Source: Saprospiraceae bacterium UBA7687
GTDB taxonomy: Bacteria > Bacteroidota > Bacteroidia > Chitinophagales > Saprospiraceae
DNA: 64,000 nucleotides
Assembly (NCBI GenBank): GCA_002482845.1
Contig: DLGT01000005.1
Location: 12,418-76,417, forward strand
Reading direction: 5' to 3'
This document shows, piece by piece, positions 16,314 to 26,232 of this stretch. The notes beneath the pieces were generated by a model. That model searched no databases. It saw only the letters and a program-made list of their open reading frames with translations, and was not told the DNA's origin. Within the stretch, counting starts at the first letter, position 1. Each line of letters begins with the position of its first letter. Made by a program: the position numbers and the translations under genes.

Positions 16314-17357
16314 ATGGCGCAATTAAATTTTGGAGGTACATTAGAAAACGTAGTTACACGTGATGAATTTCCATTGGCGAAAGCAAGAGAAATATTAAAA
16401 GACGAAACCATTGCTATCATCGGATACGGCGTGCAAGGTCCTGGTCAAGCCTTAAATCTTAGAGATAATGGGTTTAATGTCATCATTGGTCAAAGACCAA
16501 ACTCACATTCTTGGGATAAAGCGGTGAATGATGGTTTCATTCCTGGAGAGACTTTATTTCCGATAGAAGAAGCTGCTGCAAAAGGTACCATTATCCAATA
16601 TTTATTGTCGGATGCTGCTCAAATTGCAGTATGGCCACAACTAAAACCACATCTTACTTCGGGCAAAGCATTGTACTTTTCACATGGATTTGGGGTGACT
16701 TATAAAGAAAGAACGGGCATCATTCCACCAACAGATATTGATGTTATCCTTGCTGCACCTAAAGGATCAGGTACAAGTTTAAGGCGTCTATTCCTTGCGG
16801 GGAAAGGTCTTAATTCCAGTTATGCTATCTTTCAGGATGCTACAGGAAAAGCAAAAGACCGCGTAGTTGCTCTAGGAATAGGCATTGGTTCAGGATATCT
16901 TTTCGAGACAGATTTTAAGAAAGAAGTTTATTCTGACTTGACTGGCGAGCGCGGAACATTGATGGGTGCAATACAAGGTATATTTGAAGCTCAATACAAT
17001 GTTTTACGTAAAAACGGTCATAGTCCGTCTGAAGCTTTTAACGAAACCGTAGAAGAACTGACTGAGTCGTTGATGCCTTTAGTAGCTGAAAATGGTATGG
17101 ACTGGATGTATGCTAATTGTAGTACGACAGCACAAAGAGGAGCGCTAGACTGGAAAAATAAATTCAGAGATGCGGTATCTCCTGTTTTTGAAGACTTATA
17201 TAAGAGTGTAGCAGCTGGAGAAGAAGCACAAAGATCTATTGATACCAATTCACAACCCGATTATCGCGAAAAATTGGAAGAAGAACTTAAAGAGCTACGT
17301 GAATCTGAAATGTGGCAAGCTGGTAAAGTAGTAAGAAGCCTTAGACCAAAAATATAA
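16314..17357 (+). CDS. ilvC: ketol-acid reductoisomerase, short class I, fungal/mitochondrial-like
   Basis: Mg- and NADPH-dependent rearrangement and reduction of acetolactate or acetohydroxybutyrate. At 347 residues it is a short form, not the E. coli-type long form. The nucleotide fold shows GYGVQGPGQALNLRDNG near residue 38. The C-terminal knotted domain has the metal ligands around SDLTGERGTLMG and the EAFNETVEE helix, and ends SQPDYREKLEEELKEL then VRSLRPKI. This C-terminus, the LSDAAQ motif and LAAPKGSG follow yeast Ilv5 closely, as recalled. It is the last gene of the ilv run and is followed by a strong terminator. Confidence 0.96.
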   Translation: MAQLNFGGTLENVVTRDEFPLAKAREILKDETIAIIGYGVQGPGQALNLRDNGFNVIIGQRPNSHSWDKAVNDGFIPGETLFPIEEAAAKGTIIQYLLSDAAQIAVWPQLKPHLTSGKALYFSHGFGVTYKERTGIIPPTDIDVILAAPKGSGTSLRRLFLAGKGLNSSYAIFQDATGKAKDRVVALGIGIGSGYLFETDFKKEVYSDLTGERGTLMGAIQGIFEAQYNVLRKNGHSPSEAFNETVEELTESLMPLVAENGMDWMYANCSTTAQRGALDWKNKFRDAVSPVFEDLYKSVAAGEEAQRSIDTNSQPDYREKLEEELKELRESEMWQAGKVVRSLRPKI

Positions 17358-17365
17358 TAAAATCA

Positions 17366-17403
17366 TAAATCGGTCTGTGATACTGGGAACTCAGACCGAT
17401 TTA
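17366..17403 (+). terminator. intrinsic terminator of the ilv operon
   Basis: A perfect 12-bp stem, TAAATCGGTCTG (17366-17377) with CAGACCGATTTA (17392-17403), over a 14-base loop and followed by TTTTAAT. It comes 9 bases after the ilvC stop. Confidence 0.85.
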
Positions 17404-17524
17404 TTTTAATGTAGAAATCAACAAAAACTACAAAATCCTAGCTAGTAAAACAACATAAGTCGTACATTTGCGTTTCAAATCGACAGTTTCCCTCTAGATC
17501 ATGTAATATTATAAAAATATTGCA

Positions 17525-17532
17525 TACATTTG
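17525..17532 (+). promoter_or_regulatory. -7 box before the SprB-repeat gene
   Basis: TACATTTG fits TAnnTTTG; a second copy, TACATTTG at 17463-17470, lies 62 bases upstream. Either or both could drive the gene. No clear -33 element accompanies them. Confidence 0.4.
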
Positions 17533-17576
17533 CATTTTTTAATCTCATTTCTTATCAATAATTATAATTGAATCTA

Positions 17577-20500
17577 ATGGAGTTCAGGAAATCTACATTA
17601 TTTGCTTTTATCTATACGATTGTATTTTTATGCAATACTAATCTTGTGAACGCACAGACATTTCCGCCTGTGGTGCTAAATATAGATTGTGTATCTGCGG
17701 TTACAAATGATTCTGTGTGTATAGACTTTAAAGTAAATAATTTTACGAATGTAGAGTCAATTCAGTTTGGTATTTCATTTGATGCCACTTTGGTATTACC
17801 TAAATGTCCAGTTGACTTTTCAAATTCTGCTTTGGGGGCTACTATTAGTGATGCAAACTTGAATTGTCTTACCGGGGAGAACGGTTTTATTAATTTCGTT
17901 TGGCTTGCTGATCCTACTACAATTCCTGATGGAAGTATTTTATTCACATTATGTTTTGATGTAATAGGAAATGCAGGTAATTCATCTCCTATTATAATTA
18001 ATGATTTTATATCTTCTGAAATATGTCAAACTGATGCAAATGGTAATTCTATATGTACCAATGACATTACAGTAAATACCTGTCCCATTGAAATAACTTC
18101 GAATACCCTTGTTGCTTTTGCAAATAAATGTGACGCAGACGGCATCAACAATATAGATAATGCATCTTTGACCTTTTATGCAGCTGGAGGCACACCACCT
18201 TATACTTATAATGTAACTCCTGGTCCTTTTACAGGTACATTGAACACAGCTGGGGAGCGTGTCACCATTCCAAATATTCCAATGGCAAATTACAATATCC
18301 TAATTACGGATAATGCAGGCTTGACTTTTAATCTTGGACCAATTCTGATTAGTAATTCTTTTCCATTTTTTATAGATTCTGTCTCATTAAAAAACCCTAC
18401 TTGTGCTGACCGAATGAATGGCGTAATCACAGTATTTGACTTGGAAGGTGGAGTAACTCCATTTAAATACCAATGGTCAAATTTAATAAGTGGGACCAAT
18501 TTTAACACGATAGACGAGCTAGGCTTGGGCGAATATTCTGTTACAATTACTGACGGTAGTGGATGTATACTTAAAGATACATTTACCTTGACTATTGATA
18601 CCTTAAAGCTGAATCTACAAGTTACAAAAGACGCTTCTTGTGCCGATATCAGGAATGGGGCAATTACATTTGGAGCCACAGGTGGAACAAATTGGGAAAT
18701 AGGACAACCATACGAATATCAACTCAATAGTGCTAACTGGGTAAGATTTACACCGCCTTTTTCTATTACAAATATTGCTGGAGGTAACTTTACATTGAAT
18801 GTTAGAGATTCTTTAGGCTGTGATACAGATGTTAGGACATTTACCATGCCCGTGGATAGAGTTATCAATATGACTTTTGAAAAAACGGATATCTCTTGTT
18901 TTGGTGCAAATGATGGGTCGGTAATCATGACTGCTTCGCCTATTGCAGAATACTCTTTTTTGCCATTACTAGGTTTCCCGAGTTTAGGACCAGTTTTGCG
19001 AGACGATACCCTAACATATCTTAATTTAGGACCAAATGATTATGCTTATCGTGTCTTAGACATTGAAGGTTGTAAGGATACCATCTTTTTCTCCATCATC
19101 GAGCCAGAACCACTCGTTCTGAATGAAGTTATAGTCAATCCTGGCTGCTCTACAGTTGGCTCCATAACCTTAAATCCTAGCGGTGGTACTCTTCCATACA
19201 TATACACCTGGGATCCACCTCAGCCCGGGAACCCTAATGCTTTGACTGGTCTTGATGGAGGTCCATATTCTGTCACCGTAACAGATGCCAATGACTGTAC
19301 AGCCACATTATCTACCATACTTAATAATCAAGGTTCGCTCGACATAACTCCTCAACTTATCAAACCAATAAGTTGCTTTGGCGTTAATGATGCTACACTC
19401 AGGGTAGATATTTTAAGTGCTAATGGTCCGTTTATGATTACATGGAGGGATGGCATTGGGAACATTATTGGTTCATTTCAGACAATACAAAACCTTGGAC
19501 CCGGAACTTACTCAGTAGAAGTAACAGCAAATGATGGGTGTTCCAATACCAAATCAATTACAATTCTCGATGTACCAGGATTTAATATTAGTGTAAATGT
19601 TACGAATGCCCTTTGTGCGACTACAGAAGGACAAGCTATTGTCACGGTCAATGGCAATCCGCCAGGATTTACATACGAATGGAGTAGAAATGGTAACCCA
19701 TCAATAATTGCAACTTCAAATATTTTAATGGCAGGAGCTGGGCTATATGACCTTTCAGTTATTGACCCATCTGGTTGTACCAAAGACACTGTGATTACTA
19801 TTACTTCACCACCTGCGATCACATTTGAAACGCCAACCACCACTGCTGCAAATTGTACATCTGCAAATTCCGGTACTGCGACCATTCCAAATGCACCTAC
19901 AGGTATGAATTTCACATGGTCTTCAGGTGAGACATCTGTTACGGCAGCATCCTTACCAGCGGGATTAAACTGGGTAATAGCTACCCAAGGTTTATGTGAT
20001 TCTGATACTTTATTCTTTAATATTGATCCTCCTGGGCCAATAACCTTTCCAGCACCTGAAACAAGAAATGTAACTTGCGTGGGTTTAGAAACAGGTCAAG
20101 GCTTAATTACTAATGGACCTTCTGGTTTAAGTTATGAATGGTCTTCTGGTGAAATATCCACTTTTGGTTTTGCCATTATGTTACCTGCCGGAGAAAATTG
20201 GGTTTTAGCACGGAGTGGTTCTTGTGTCTCGGATACAGTATTTTTTACTGTGGGTACCAATCCACCACTTATACTAGACGAATCTCAAACAGTTATTCAA
20301 AATGTAACGTGTTTTGGAGATACTAATGGTTCTATAACTGTTCAGGCTACAGGAGGCACAGGTCTTTCTTATAGATATAGCTGGACAAATTTAAACAATA
20401 ATACTAATCAAGCCACAAATTTAGGAGCTGGAGGATATGAAGTGGTCATCATGGATAGTAATAACTGTACCACCAGAGATACTCTTTTTGTCACACAACC

Positions 20501-21548
20501 AGACCCTCTTGTTGCGTCTGTAGATAGAATAAGAACCGTAGAGCTAGATTGTAATAATCAAGATCAAGGAAAAATTGTCCTATCTACTATAGGGGGCAAT
20601 CTAGGACTAAAAGCCTATACATGGGAAAGTGGCGTAACTGCTGATAGAGAAACAGCATCCAACCTATCCGCAGGCACTTATTGTGCAACTGTAAGTGACA
20701 ATAAAGGATGTATGGATACGATTTGTTATACACTCGTCGCACCGGCTCCATTAGTAGGAAGGCTAAATCCAACACCTGAACCTATTTGTAATGGTGGAAC
20801 TACATGTATCTCCGTTGATTTCATCACAGGCGGCACAGGAAATCAATACACTTTTCAGATAAATAATGGTATTAGATACCCTATTGATTCTTGTGTTACG
20901 GTGTTTGCGAGTACATACTCCATAAATCTTATTGATTCGGCAGGTTGTAGCATTGATACCATAATTACTATTGGTCAACCTGATCCTATTACAGTCGATT
21001 TGGGAGACGACTTGGACATACAGTTGGGTTTACCTTCTCCTATTATTAATGCATTGATTGATTCACCTTTTCCTATAGATACACTCTTTTGGACGCCAAT
21101 GGATTCACTTTTGTGTCTTACTTCAAATTGTCAGACTATTGAGGTGTTTCCTGCTGAGACAACGACTTATGTCTTGACAGCCACTGACATTAACGGATGT
21201 ACAGGGACAGGCGAAGTCACTGTAAATGTCAAAGATATAAGGAGTGTTTATTTCGCCAATATTTTCACTCCAAATAGAGATGGAAACAATGATTTTTTCC
21301 AAGTGGCCGTAGGCCCAGGAGTTGCTCTAGTAAATTCCTTTGCAATATTTGACAGATGGGGCAATCAAGTATTTTTCAAAGAAAATTATATGCCTGACGC
21401 CGCCGGAATTGATGGATGGGATGGTACATTTAATGGTAGACCATTAGATCCTGGTGTTTTTGTGTACACGGCAAGAGTATTATTTTTCGATGGTAAAGTC
21501 ATAGATTATTCAGGGTCCGTCACGGTAGCCGCCAAGGTTAAAAATTAA
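17577..21548 (+). CDS. large SprB-repeat surface protein with T9SS type B sorting domain
   Basis: A 1323-residue exported protein. A signal peptide ends at VNAQ (about residue 27). Residues 30-150 resemble a cohesin-like fold (PVVLNIDCVS through LFTLCFDV). About eleven Cys-containing SprB-type repeats then recur every 75-80 residues, starting near 273, 350, 437, 520, 598, 678, 758, 832, 909, 988 and 1068; each carries a variant of the C-x-G-x3-G / TGG-x-PYxYxW / Y-x-V-x-V-x-D-x2-G-C pattern. The last 100 residues are the gliding-motility-associated C-terminal domain (ANIFTPNRDGNNDFF, FDRWGNQVF, GWDGTFNG). It is an adhesin or surface-filament candidate; SprB itself is much longer, so gliding is not implied. 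I took ATG 17577 rather than TTG 17568. Confidence 0.9.
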   Translation: MEFRKSTLFAFIYTIVFLCNTNLVNAQTFPPVVLNIDCVSAVTNDSVCIDFKVNNFTNVESIQFGISFDATLVLPKCPVDFSNSALGATISDANLNCLTGENGFINFVWLADPTTIPDGSILFTLCFDVIGNAGNSSPIIINDFISSEICQTDANGNSICTNDITVNTCPIEITSNTLVAFANKCDADGINNIDNASLTFYAAGGTPPYTYNVTPGPFTGTLNTAGERVTIPNIPMANYNILITDNAGLTFNLGPILISNSFPFFIDSVSLKNPTCADRMNGVITVFDLEGGVTPFKYQWSNLISGTNFNTIDELGLGEYSVTITDGSGCILKDTFTLTIDTLKLNLQVTKDASCADIRNGAITFGATGGTNWEIGQPYEYQLNSANWVRFTPPFSITNIAGGNFTLNVRDSLGCDTDVRTFTMPVDRVINMTFEKTDISCFGANDGSVIMTASPIAEYSFLPLLGFPSLGPVLRDDTLTYLNLGPNDYAYRVLDIEGCKDTIFFSIIEPEPLVLNEVIVNPGCSTVGSITLNPSGGTLPYIYTWDPPQPGNPNALTGLDGGPYSVTVTDANDCTATLSTILNNQGSLDITPQLIKPISCFGVNDATLRVDILSANGPFMITWRDGIGNIIGSFQTIQNLGPGTYSVEVTANDGCSNTKSITILDVPGFNISVNVTNALCATTEGQAIVTVNGNPPGFTYEWSRNGNPSIIATSNILMAGAGLYDLSVIDPSGCTKDTVITITSPPAITFETPTTTAANCTSANSGTATIPNAPTGMNFTWSSGETSVTAASLPAGLNWVIATQGLCDSDTLFFNIDPPGPITFPAPETRNVTCVGLETGQGLITNGPSGLSYEWSSGEISTFGFAIMLPAGENWVLARSGSCVSDTVFFTVGTNPPLILDESQTVIQNVTCFGDTNGSITVQATGGTGLSYRYSWTNLNNNTNQATNLGAGGYEVVIMDSNNCTTRDTLFVTQPDPLVASVDRIRTVELDCNNQDQGKIVLSTIGGNLGLKAYTWESGVTADRETASNLSAGTYCATVSDNKGCMDTICYTLVAPAPLVGRLNPTPEPICNGGTTCISVDFITGGTGNQYTFQINNGIRYPIDSCVTVFASTYSINLIDSAGCSIDTIITIGQPDPITVDLGDDLDIQLGLPSPIINALIDSPFPIDTLFWTPMDSLLCLTSNCQTIEVFPAETTTYVLTATDINGCTGTGEVTVNVKDIRSVYFANIFTPNRDGNNDFFQVAVGPGVALVNSFAIFDRWGNQVFFKENYMPDAAGIDGWDGTFNGRPLDPGVFVYTARVLFFDGKVIDYSGSVTVAAKVKN

Positions 21549-21889
21549 TATATATCCTCCATTTATTACTAATCACCAGTTTTCTTTGATCAGAATTTAA
21601 AGCTGATTGGTGTTGGTTTATTTTTAATTTATTGTAACTATTTAACTATAAACCCAAAGGGGTGTTAGTATAGTAACCACGGATTTACATCTGTGGAATA
21701 AGTGTAAAGCGAATACAATTTTGACAATTAATTATATATGAGCATACAAACATCAGGTATTAATTCCAGCAAATAGCTACAAAAATAGCTTTTTTGCACT
21801 GATGGAATATTCTCCAAAGTCAAAAATTTAAAATTGGTCTTTTTTAAACAGAATTAGCTGATTATTAAGGTATCTAAACTACTTTTTTG
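21549..21889. other. non-coding gap before gyrB
   Basis: No gene seen. Two small hairpins are present. CCACGGAT (21677-21684) pairs with ATCTGTGG (21689-21696). AGCTA/TAGCT (21775-21779, 21786-21790) is followed by a T-run and could be a weak terminator for the surface-protein gene, although it lies 225 bases from its stop. Confidence 0.4.
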
Positions 21890-21920
21890 TTGGTAATACC
21901 ATAAAAAATTCGTATCTTTG
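21890..21920 (+). promoter_or_regulatory. gyrB promoter
   Basis: TTG (21890-21892), 20 bases, then TATCTTTG (21913-21920), ending 33 bases before the gyrB ATG. A clean -33/-7 pair. Confidence 0.6.
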
Positions 21921-21953
21921 CAATCCAAATAAAAAAAGGGTTTCATACATCAT

Positions 21954-23915
21954 ATGAGCGATAATAAAGATCAGAATAAAAACAATTACGGTGCCGATAA
22001 TATTCAGGCACTTGAAGGACTAGAAGCTGTTAGATTGAGACCAGGAATGTACATCGGTAGCACTGATGTAAAAGGTCTACACCACTTGGTTTGGGAAGTC
22101 ATAGATAATTCTATAGATGAGCACTTAGCTGGTTATTGTACCCATATCGATACCACTATCCATAAAGATAATTCGATTACAGTCCGAGATAATGGTAGAG
22201 GTATACCAACTGGCATGCATGAAAAATTGCAAAAATCAGCCTTGGAAGTCGTAATGACTGTGCTTCATGCAGGTGGTAAATTTGACAAAGATACATACAA
22301 GGTTTCTGGTGGTTTGCACGGTGTAGGTGTATCATGTGTCAATGCGTTATCAGAATATGTCAGAGTAGAAGTACACAGAGAAGGTAAATATTTTGAACAA
22401 GAATACAGTAAAGGTATCCCACTTGGTCCAGTAAAAACATTAGGAGAATCTGATAAAAGAGGTACTCAGGTGACGTTCAGGCCAGATCCTACTATATTTC
22501 AAGAGACTACGGAGTATATATTCAATACTTTAGCAGGTAGAATCCGCGAACTTTCATATCTTAATAAGGGTCTTAGACTGTCACTAAAAGATGAGAGAGA
22601 CCTTAATGAAAATGGAGAAGCTAGACATGTAGATTACTTCTCTGAAGGTGGACTTAAAGAATTTGTCAAATACCTAGATGAAACACGTCCTCCGCTAATA
22701 GAAGAACCAATCTATGTCACAGGCAAGGAAGACAATGTAGAAGTAGAAGTAGCAATGCAGTACAATACAGGCTATCAAGAAAATATATTTTCGTACGTAA
22801 ATAACATCAACACTCGTGAAGGTGGAACACACGTACAAGGCTTCAGAAGAGCTATCACTAGATTGTTTAAACAATATGGTGACGATAACAACATGTTCAG
22901 TAAGCTGAAAATAGAAATTCAAGGAGAAGATTTCAAGGAAGGTCTTACAGCTATTATTTCTGTAAAAGTACCCGAACCACAGTTCAAAGGTCAAACAAAG
23001 GGTGAACTCGGAAATCAAGAAGTAAATGGTATCGTATCAAGATGTGTCGGTGATGTACTCAAAGCATACTTAGAAGAAAACCCAATGCAAGCCCGCAAAA
23101 TCATTGATAAAGTGATACTTGCTGCGACAGCTCGTCATGCAGCTCGGAAAGCTAGGGAAATGGTACAACGTAAAAATGTGCTGACTGGTAGCGGATTACC
23201 AGGAAAACTTTCTGACTGTAGTTCAAAAGACCCTGTAGAATCAGAGATATTCCTCGTGGAAGGGGATTCGGCAGGTGGTACTGCAAAACAAGGAAGAGAT
23301 AGGCATTTCCAAGCCATTCTACCGTTAAGAGGTAAAATTCTTAATGTAGAGAAAGCGATGGAATATAGAATATATGAAAATGAAGAGATAAAAAATATGT
23401 TTACGGCTCTTGGCGTAAGCATAGAAGAAAAAGATGGAGAAAAAATACTCAATATAGAGAAACTGAGATACCACAAGATAGTCATCATGTGTGATGCCGA
23501 TGTCGATGGTAGCCACATTTCTACTTTGATCATGACCTTCTTTTTTAGATACATGAAGCCACTTATAGAGAAAGGACATATTTACATTGCTGCTCCTCCT
23601 TTATATCAAGTGCGGAAAGGGAAGAACTTTGTTTATTGTTGGAATGATGAAGAAAGAAAAGCAGCCATTGATTCATATTCTAATGGTAAGGAAGATACAA
23701 GTATCAAAACACAGCGTTATAAAGGTCTTGGAGAGATGAATGCAGAGCAACTTTGGGAAACCACCATGGATCCTAACATGCGTATGTTAAGACAAATCAC
23801 CATTTATGATGCCATGGAAGCCGATAGAATCTTCAGTATGTTGATGGGTGATGAAGTACCACCTAGAAGGCAATTTATTGAAGAAAATGCCAAGTACGCT
23901 AAAGTAGATGTTTAG
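21954..23915 (+). CDS. gyrB: DNA gyrase subunit B
   Basis: ATPase and TOPRIM subunit of gyrase, which introduces negative supercoils. The 653-residue length fits GyrB without the large gammaproteobacterial insertion. The GHKL ATPase domain shows EVIDNSIDE (about 48-56), DNGRGIP and GGLHGVG. The transducer domain follows, and then TOPRIM with EGDSAGG near residue 436 and DADVDGSHI. The C-terminal QRYKGLGEMN and the final RRQFIEENA are standard. ParE is the main alternative; the LRPGMYIG and TRDGRGI-type context and the C-terminus read as GyrB, but the split cannot be proven without seeing the genome's other copy. Confidence 0.93.
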   Translation: MSDNKDQNKNNYGADNIQALEGLEAVRLRPGMYIGSTDVKGLHHLVWEVIDNSIDEHLAGYCTHIDTTIHKDNSITVRDNGRGIPTGMHEKLQKSALEVVMTVLHAGGKFDKDTYKVSGGLHGVGVSCVNALSEYVRVEVHREGKYFEQEYSKGIPLGPVKTLGESDKRGTQVTFRPDPTIFQETTEYIFNTLAGRIRELSYLNKGLRLSLKDERDLNENGEARHVDYFSEGGLKEFVKYLDETRPPLIEEPIYVTGKEDNVEVEVAMQYNTGYQENIFSYVNNINTREGGTHVQGFRRAITRLFKQYGDDNNMFSKLKIEIQGEDFKEGLTAIISVKVPEPQFKGQTKGELGNQEVNGIVSRCVGDVLKAYLEENPMQARKIIDKVILAATARHAARKAREMVQRKNVLTGSGLPGKLSDCSSKDPVESEIFLVEGDSAGGTAKQGRDRHFQAILPLRGKILNVEKAMEYRIYENEEIKNMFTALGVSIEEKDGEKILNIEKLRYHKIVIMCDADVDGSHISTLIMTFFFRYMKPLIEKGHIYIAAPPLYQVRKGKNFVYCWNDEERKAAIDSYSNGKEDTSIKTQRYKGLGEMNAEQLWETTMDPNMRMLRQITIYDAMEADRIFSMLMGDEVPPRRQFIEENAKYAKVDV

Positions 23916-24006
23916 CATATTTGCAAAAAGCGTAGGCTGTTTTTCTTTATTTCTATTGGAATAGGAATTATTAAGTTGTTGATTATAAAACAATAGCAAG
24001 TAAATT

Positions 24007-24014
24007 TACGTTTG
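24007..24014 (+). promoter_or_regulatory. -7 box before the 108-aa gene and mutL
   Basis: TACGTTTG fits TAnnTTTG and ends 27 bases before the ATG at 24042. It is a likely promoter for the run 24042-28841. Confidence 0.4.
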
Positions 24015-24041
24015 ATATTGACATAAAACCCGTATCAGATT

Positions 24042-24368
24042 ATGATCAAAATTGGTTTCGGTAAGAGAGTTAGACCAAAGTCATTTGGGTTCATTCCCCG
24101 ATTTTATGATCCTGTCAAAGAGGAGCTTAACGAACGTCTTGCTAAATACCAAGAAACCGATGACGCATCCGTTCAGGTAGATCAGTTAAAAAGCAGAATC
24201 AAATCTGGTATGCGCCAAAAGTTTTATGGTGACCCTAATATACGTTCCAATGTGGAGCGCCAATCCAATATTAGGTTGCTTTTTATCATTATTACCCTTT
24301 TCTTGATTTCGTATGTCATTTTGAAATCAGATAGATTTCTTTCTATGCTCGACGTTTTTACACAATAA
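24042..24368 (+). CDS. small C-terminally anchored membrane protein, conserved type, function unknown
   Basis: A 108-residue protein with a basic N-terminus (KRVRPKSFGFIPRFYDPVKEELNERL), a charged helical middle and a hydrophobic segment near residues 79-95 (LLFIIITLFLISYVIL), consistent with a tail-anchored or single-pass membrane protein. The F-x-PRFYDP-x-KEEL motif is one I associate with a Bacteroidota-specific family often encoded just before mutL, but no function is known to me. The mutL GTG start is 10 bases downstream, so the two are probably co-transcribed. Its restriction to this neighbourhood is from memory and should be treated as such. Confidence 0.7.
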   Translation: MIKIGFGKRVRPKSFGFIPRFYDPVKEELNERLAKYQETDDASVQVDQLKSRIKSGMRQKFYGDPNIRSNVERQSNIRLLFIIITLFLISYVILKSDRFLSMLDVFTQ

Positions 24369-24378
24369 AAGCAAGAAA

Positions 24379-26220
24379 GTGCCAGATATCATTCAATTAC
24401 TGCCAGATAGTATTGCAAATCAAATAGCAGCTGGCGAAGTCATACAGAGACCTGCTTCTGTCATCAAAGAATTGCTTGAAAATGCCATAGACGCTGGTGG
24501 TACTAATATAAAACTTATCGTAAAAGAAGCTGGTAAAACCAGTATTCAAGTCATTGATGACGGAAAAGGTATGTCTGAAACAGACTCCAGAATGGCATTC
24601 GAACGTCACGCTACCTCAAAAATAAAATCTGCAAACGATCTTTTTGCCATCAAAACGATGGGTTTCAGGGGAGAGGCACTTGCTTCTGTTGCGGCCATTG
24701 CTCATGTAGAAATGATCACAAGACAACATCAGGAAGAAGTTGCCAATAGATTAGTGATAGAAGGCTCAGTCGTTACAAAACAAGAGAAAGTACAAGCCAT
24801 GCCGGGTACTAGTATCACCATCAAAAATCTATTTTATAATGTACCCGCAAGACGCAAATTTCTAAAGTCGGATCCCGTAGAACTAAAACACATCTTAGAC
24901 GAGTTCCATAGAGTAGTATTGGCAAATCCTGATATATATTTTACTTTTCATCACAATGGAAATGAAATCTATCATCTTCCAAAATCCAACCTCAAACAAC
25001 GAATCGTTGGCGTATTAGGAAAACAAATAAATGACAAACTCATCCCTGTCAATGAAGAAACAGAAGTGGCCACTTTTTCAGGATTCATAGGTAAAGCAGA
25101 AGCAGCCAAAAAATCACAAGGAGACCAGTTTATCTTCGTGAATAATAGATTTATCAAAAGTCATTATCTCAATCATGCCATCAGATCAGCATATGACGAA
25201 CTGATCACTAAAGATGTTTTTCCAACCTATTTTTTATTTTTAGAAATCGATCCAGCTAACATTGACATCAATGTACATCCCACAAAAACGGAGATAAAAT
25301 TTGAAGATGAGCGACTGATATATAATTATCTTAGGGTATCACTCAAGCATTCCTTAGGTCAATATAGTCTTGCACCCATGTTGGATTTTAATACAGACCA
25401 AAATTTTAATTATAAATTCTCAAGCGATCCACCAAACAATGATTTTTCTCGACCTTCTAAAAACCAATCTTATCCTGTAGAAAAAGAAGCTACTTTCAGA
25501 CCTGGTCAAGAAAAAGCCATCGGTTGGGAAGAAATTTATAAAGGTCTTAGTGCACAACCATCTGATCATACCAATGTAAGTGAAGAAGTCAGAACCATAG
25601 AGAGCGAAGCTTTCCAAATGAGTTTTGAAGAAACCAATACTATAAAAGGCGTAAGTACCCGCGAACCATACCAACTGCATGGTACCTATATCATTCATCA
25701 AATCAAAACAGGTATGATGGTTATAGACCAGCAAGCGGCCCACGAAAGAATTTTGTATGAATATTACCTAGAGTCCTTCCAAAACGGAGAGTTGTTTTCA
25801 CAAAAAGAACTATTCCCTAGGACAATAGAACTAGATCCTGCAAAAGCAAGTGTACTCAAAAAAATACTTGACAAAGTCAATGCCTTGGGTTTTGAGATGG
25901 AAGAATTTGGTCAGAATACCTTCATTATTCATGGTACACCTTCTGGACTAGATAGCTCCATTTCTATAGATACCTTAGTAGAAAAACTCTTGTATCAATA
26001 TGTGCAAAATCTCGAATTCGAACTCGGTATCGAAGATAACCTTGCACGATCTATGGCCTTTTCCGCTTGTATAAAACGTGGGAAAAGACTAGAAAAAGAA
26101 GAAATGACGCGATTGATAGATCAATTATTCGGTTGTAAAATGGTGTACACGAGTCCCTCTGGCAAGAAATGTTTTATAACCATAGAACTTGATGACCTTT
26201 CCAAACGTTTTAACCAATAA
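24379..26220 (+). CDS. mutL: DNA mismatch repair protein MutL
   Basis: GHKL ATPase that links MutS mismatch recognition to strand incision. The N-terminal domain is complete: ELLENAIDAG (32-41), DDGKGM, GFRGEAL, and a VNNRFIKSHYLNHAI stretch. The C-terminal dimerisation domain holds DQQAAHERILYE (450-461), matching the endonuclease motif DQHA-x2-E-x4-E except that His is Gln. The usual CPHGRP metal motif near the end is replaced by a SPSGKKCF stretch. The 613-residue length is normal. The start is GTG at 24379, giving the family N-terminus. A rhomboid gene follows after 12 bases. Confidence 0.96.
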   Translation: MPDIIQLLPDSIANQIAAGEVIQRPASVIKELLENAIDAGGTNIKLIVKEAGKTSIQVIDDGKGMSETDSRMAFERHATSKIKSANDLFAIKTMGFRGEALASVAAIAHVEMITRQHQEEVANRLVIEGSVVTKQEKVQAMPGTSITIKNLFYNVPARRKFLKSDPVELKHILDEFHRVVLANPDIYFTFHHNGNEIYHLPKSNLKQRIVGVLGKQINDKLIPVNEETEVATFSGFIGKAEAAKKSQGDQFIFVNNRFIKSHYLNHAIRSAYDELITKDVFPTYFLFLEIDPANIDINVHPTKTEIKFEDERLIYNYLRVSLKHSLGQYSLAPMLDFNTDQNFNYKFSSDPPNNDFSRPSKNQSYPVEKEATFRPGQEKAIGWEEIYKGLSAQPSDHTNVSEEVRTIESEAFQMSFEETNTIKGVSTREPYQLHGTYIIHQIKTGMMVIDQQAAHERILYEYYLESFQNGELFSQKELFPRTIELDPAKASVLKKILDKVNALGFEMEEFGQNTFIIHGTPSGLDSSISIDTLVEKLLYQYVQNLEFELGIEDNLARSMAFSACIKRGKRLEKEEMTRLIDQLFGCKMVYTSPSGKKCFITIELDDLSKRFNQ

Positions 26221-26232
26221 ATAAAGAACATT

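Noticed and set aside
17577..21548. Long repeat gene as a mobile element or CRISPR-like array
   Set aside because: The repeats are protein-level SprB domains diverged at the DNA level; no short identical DNA repeats with unique spacers occur.
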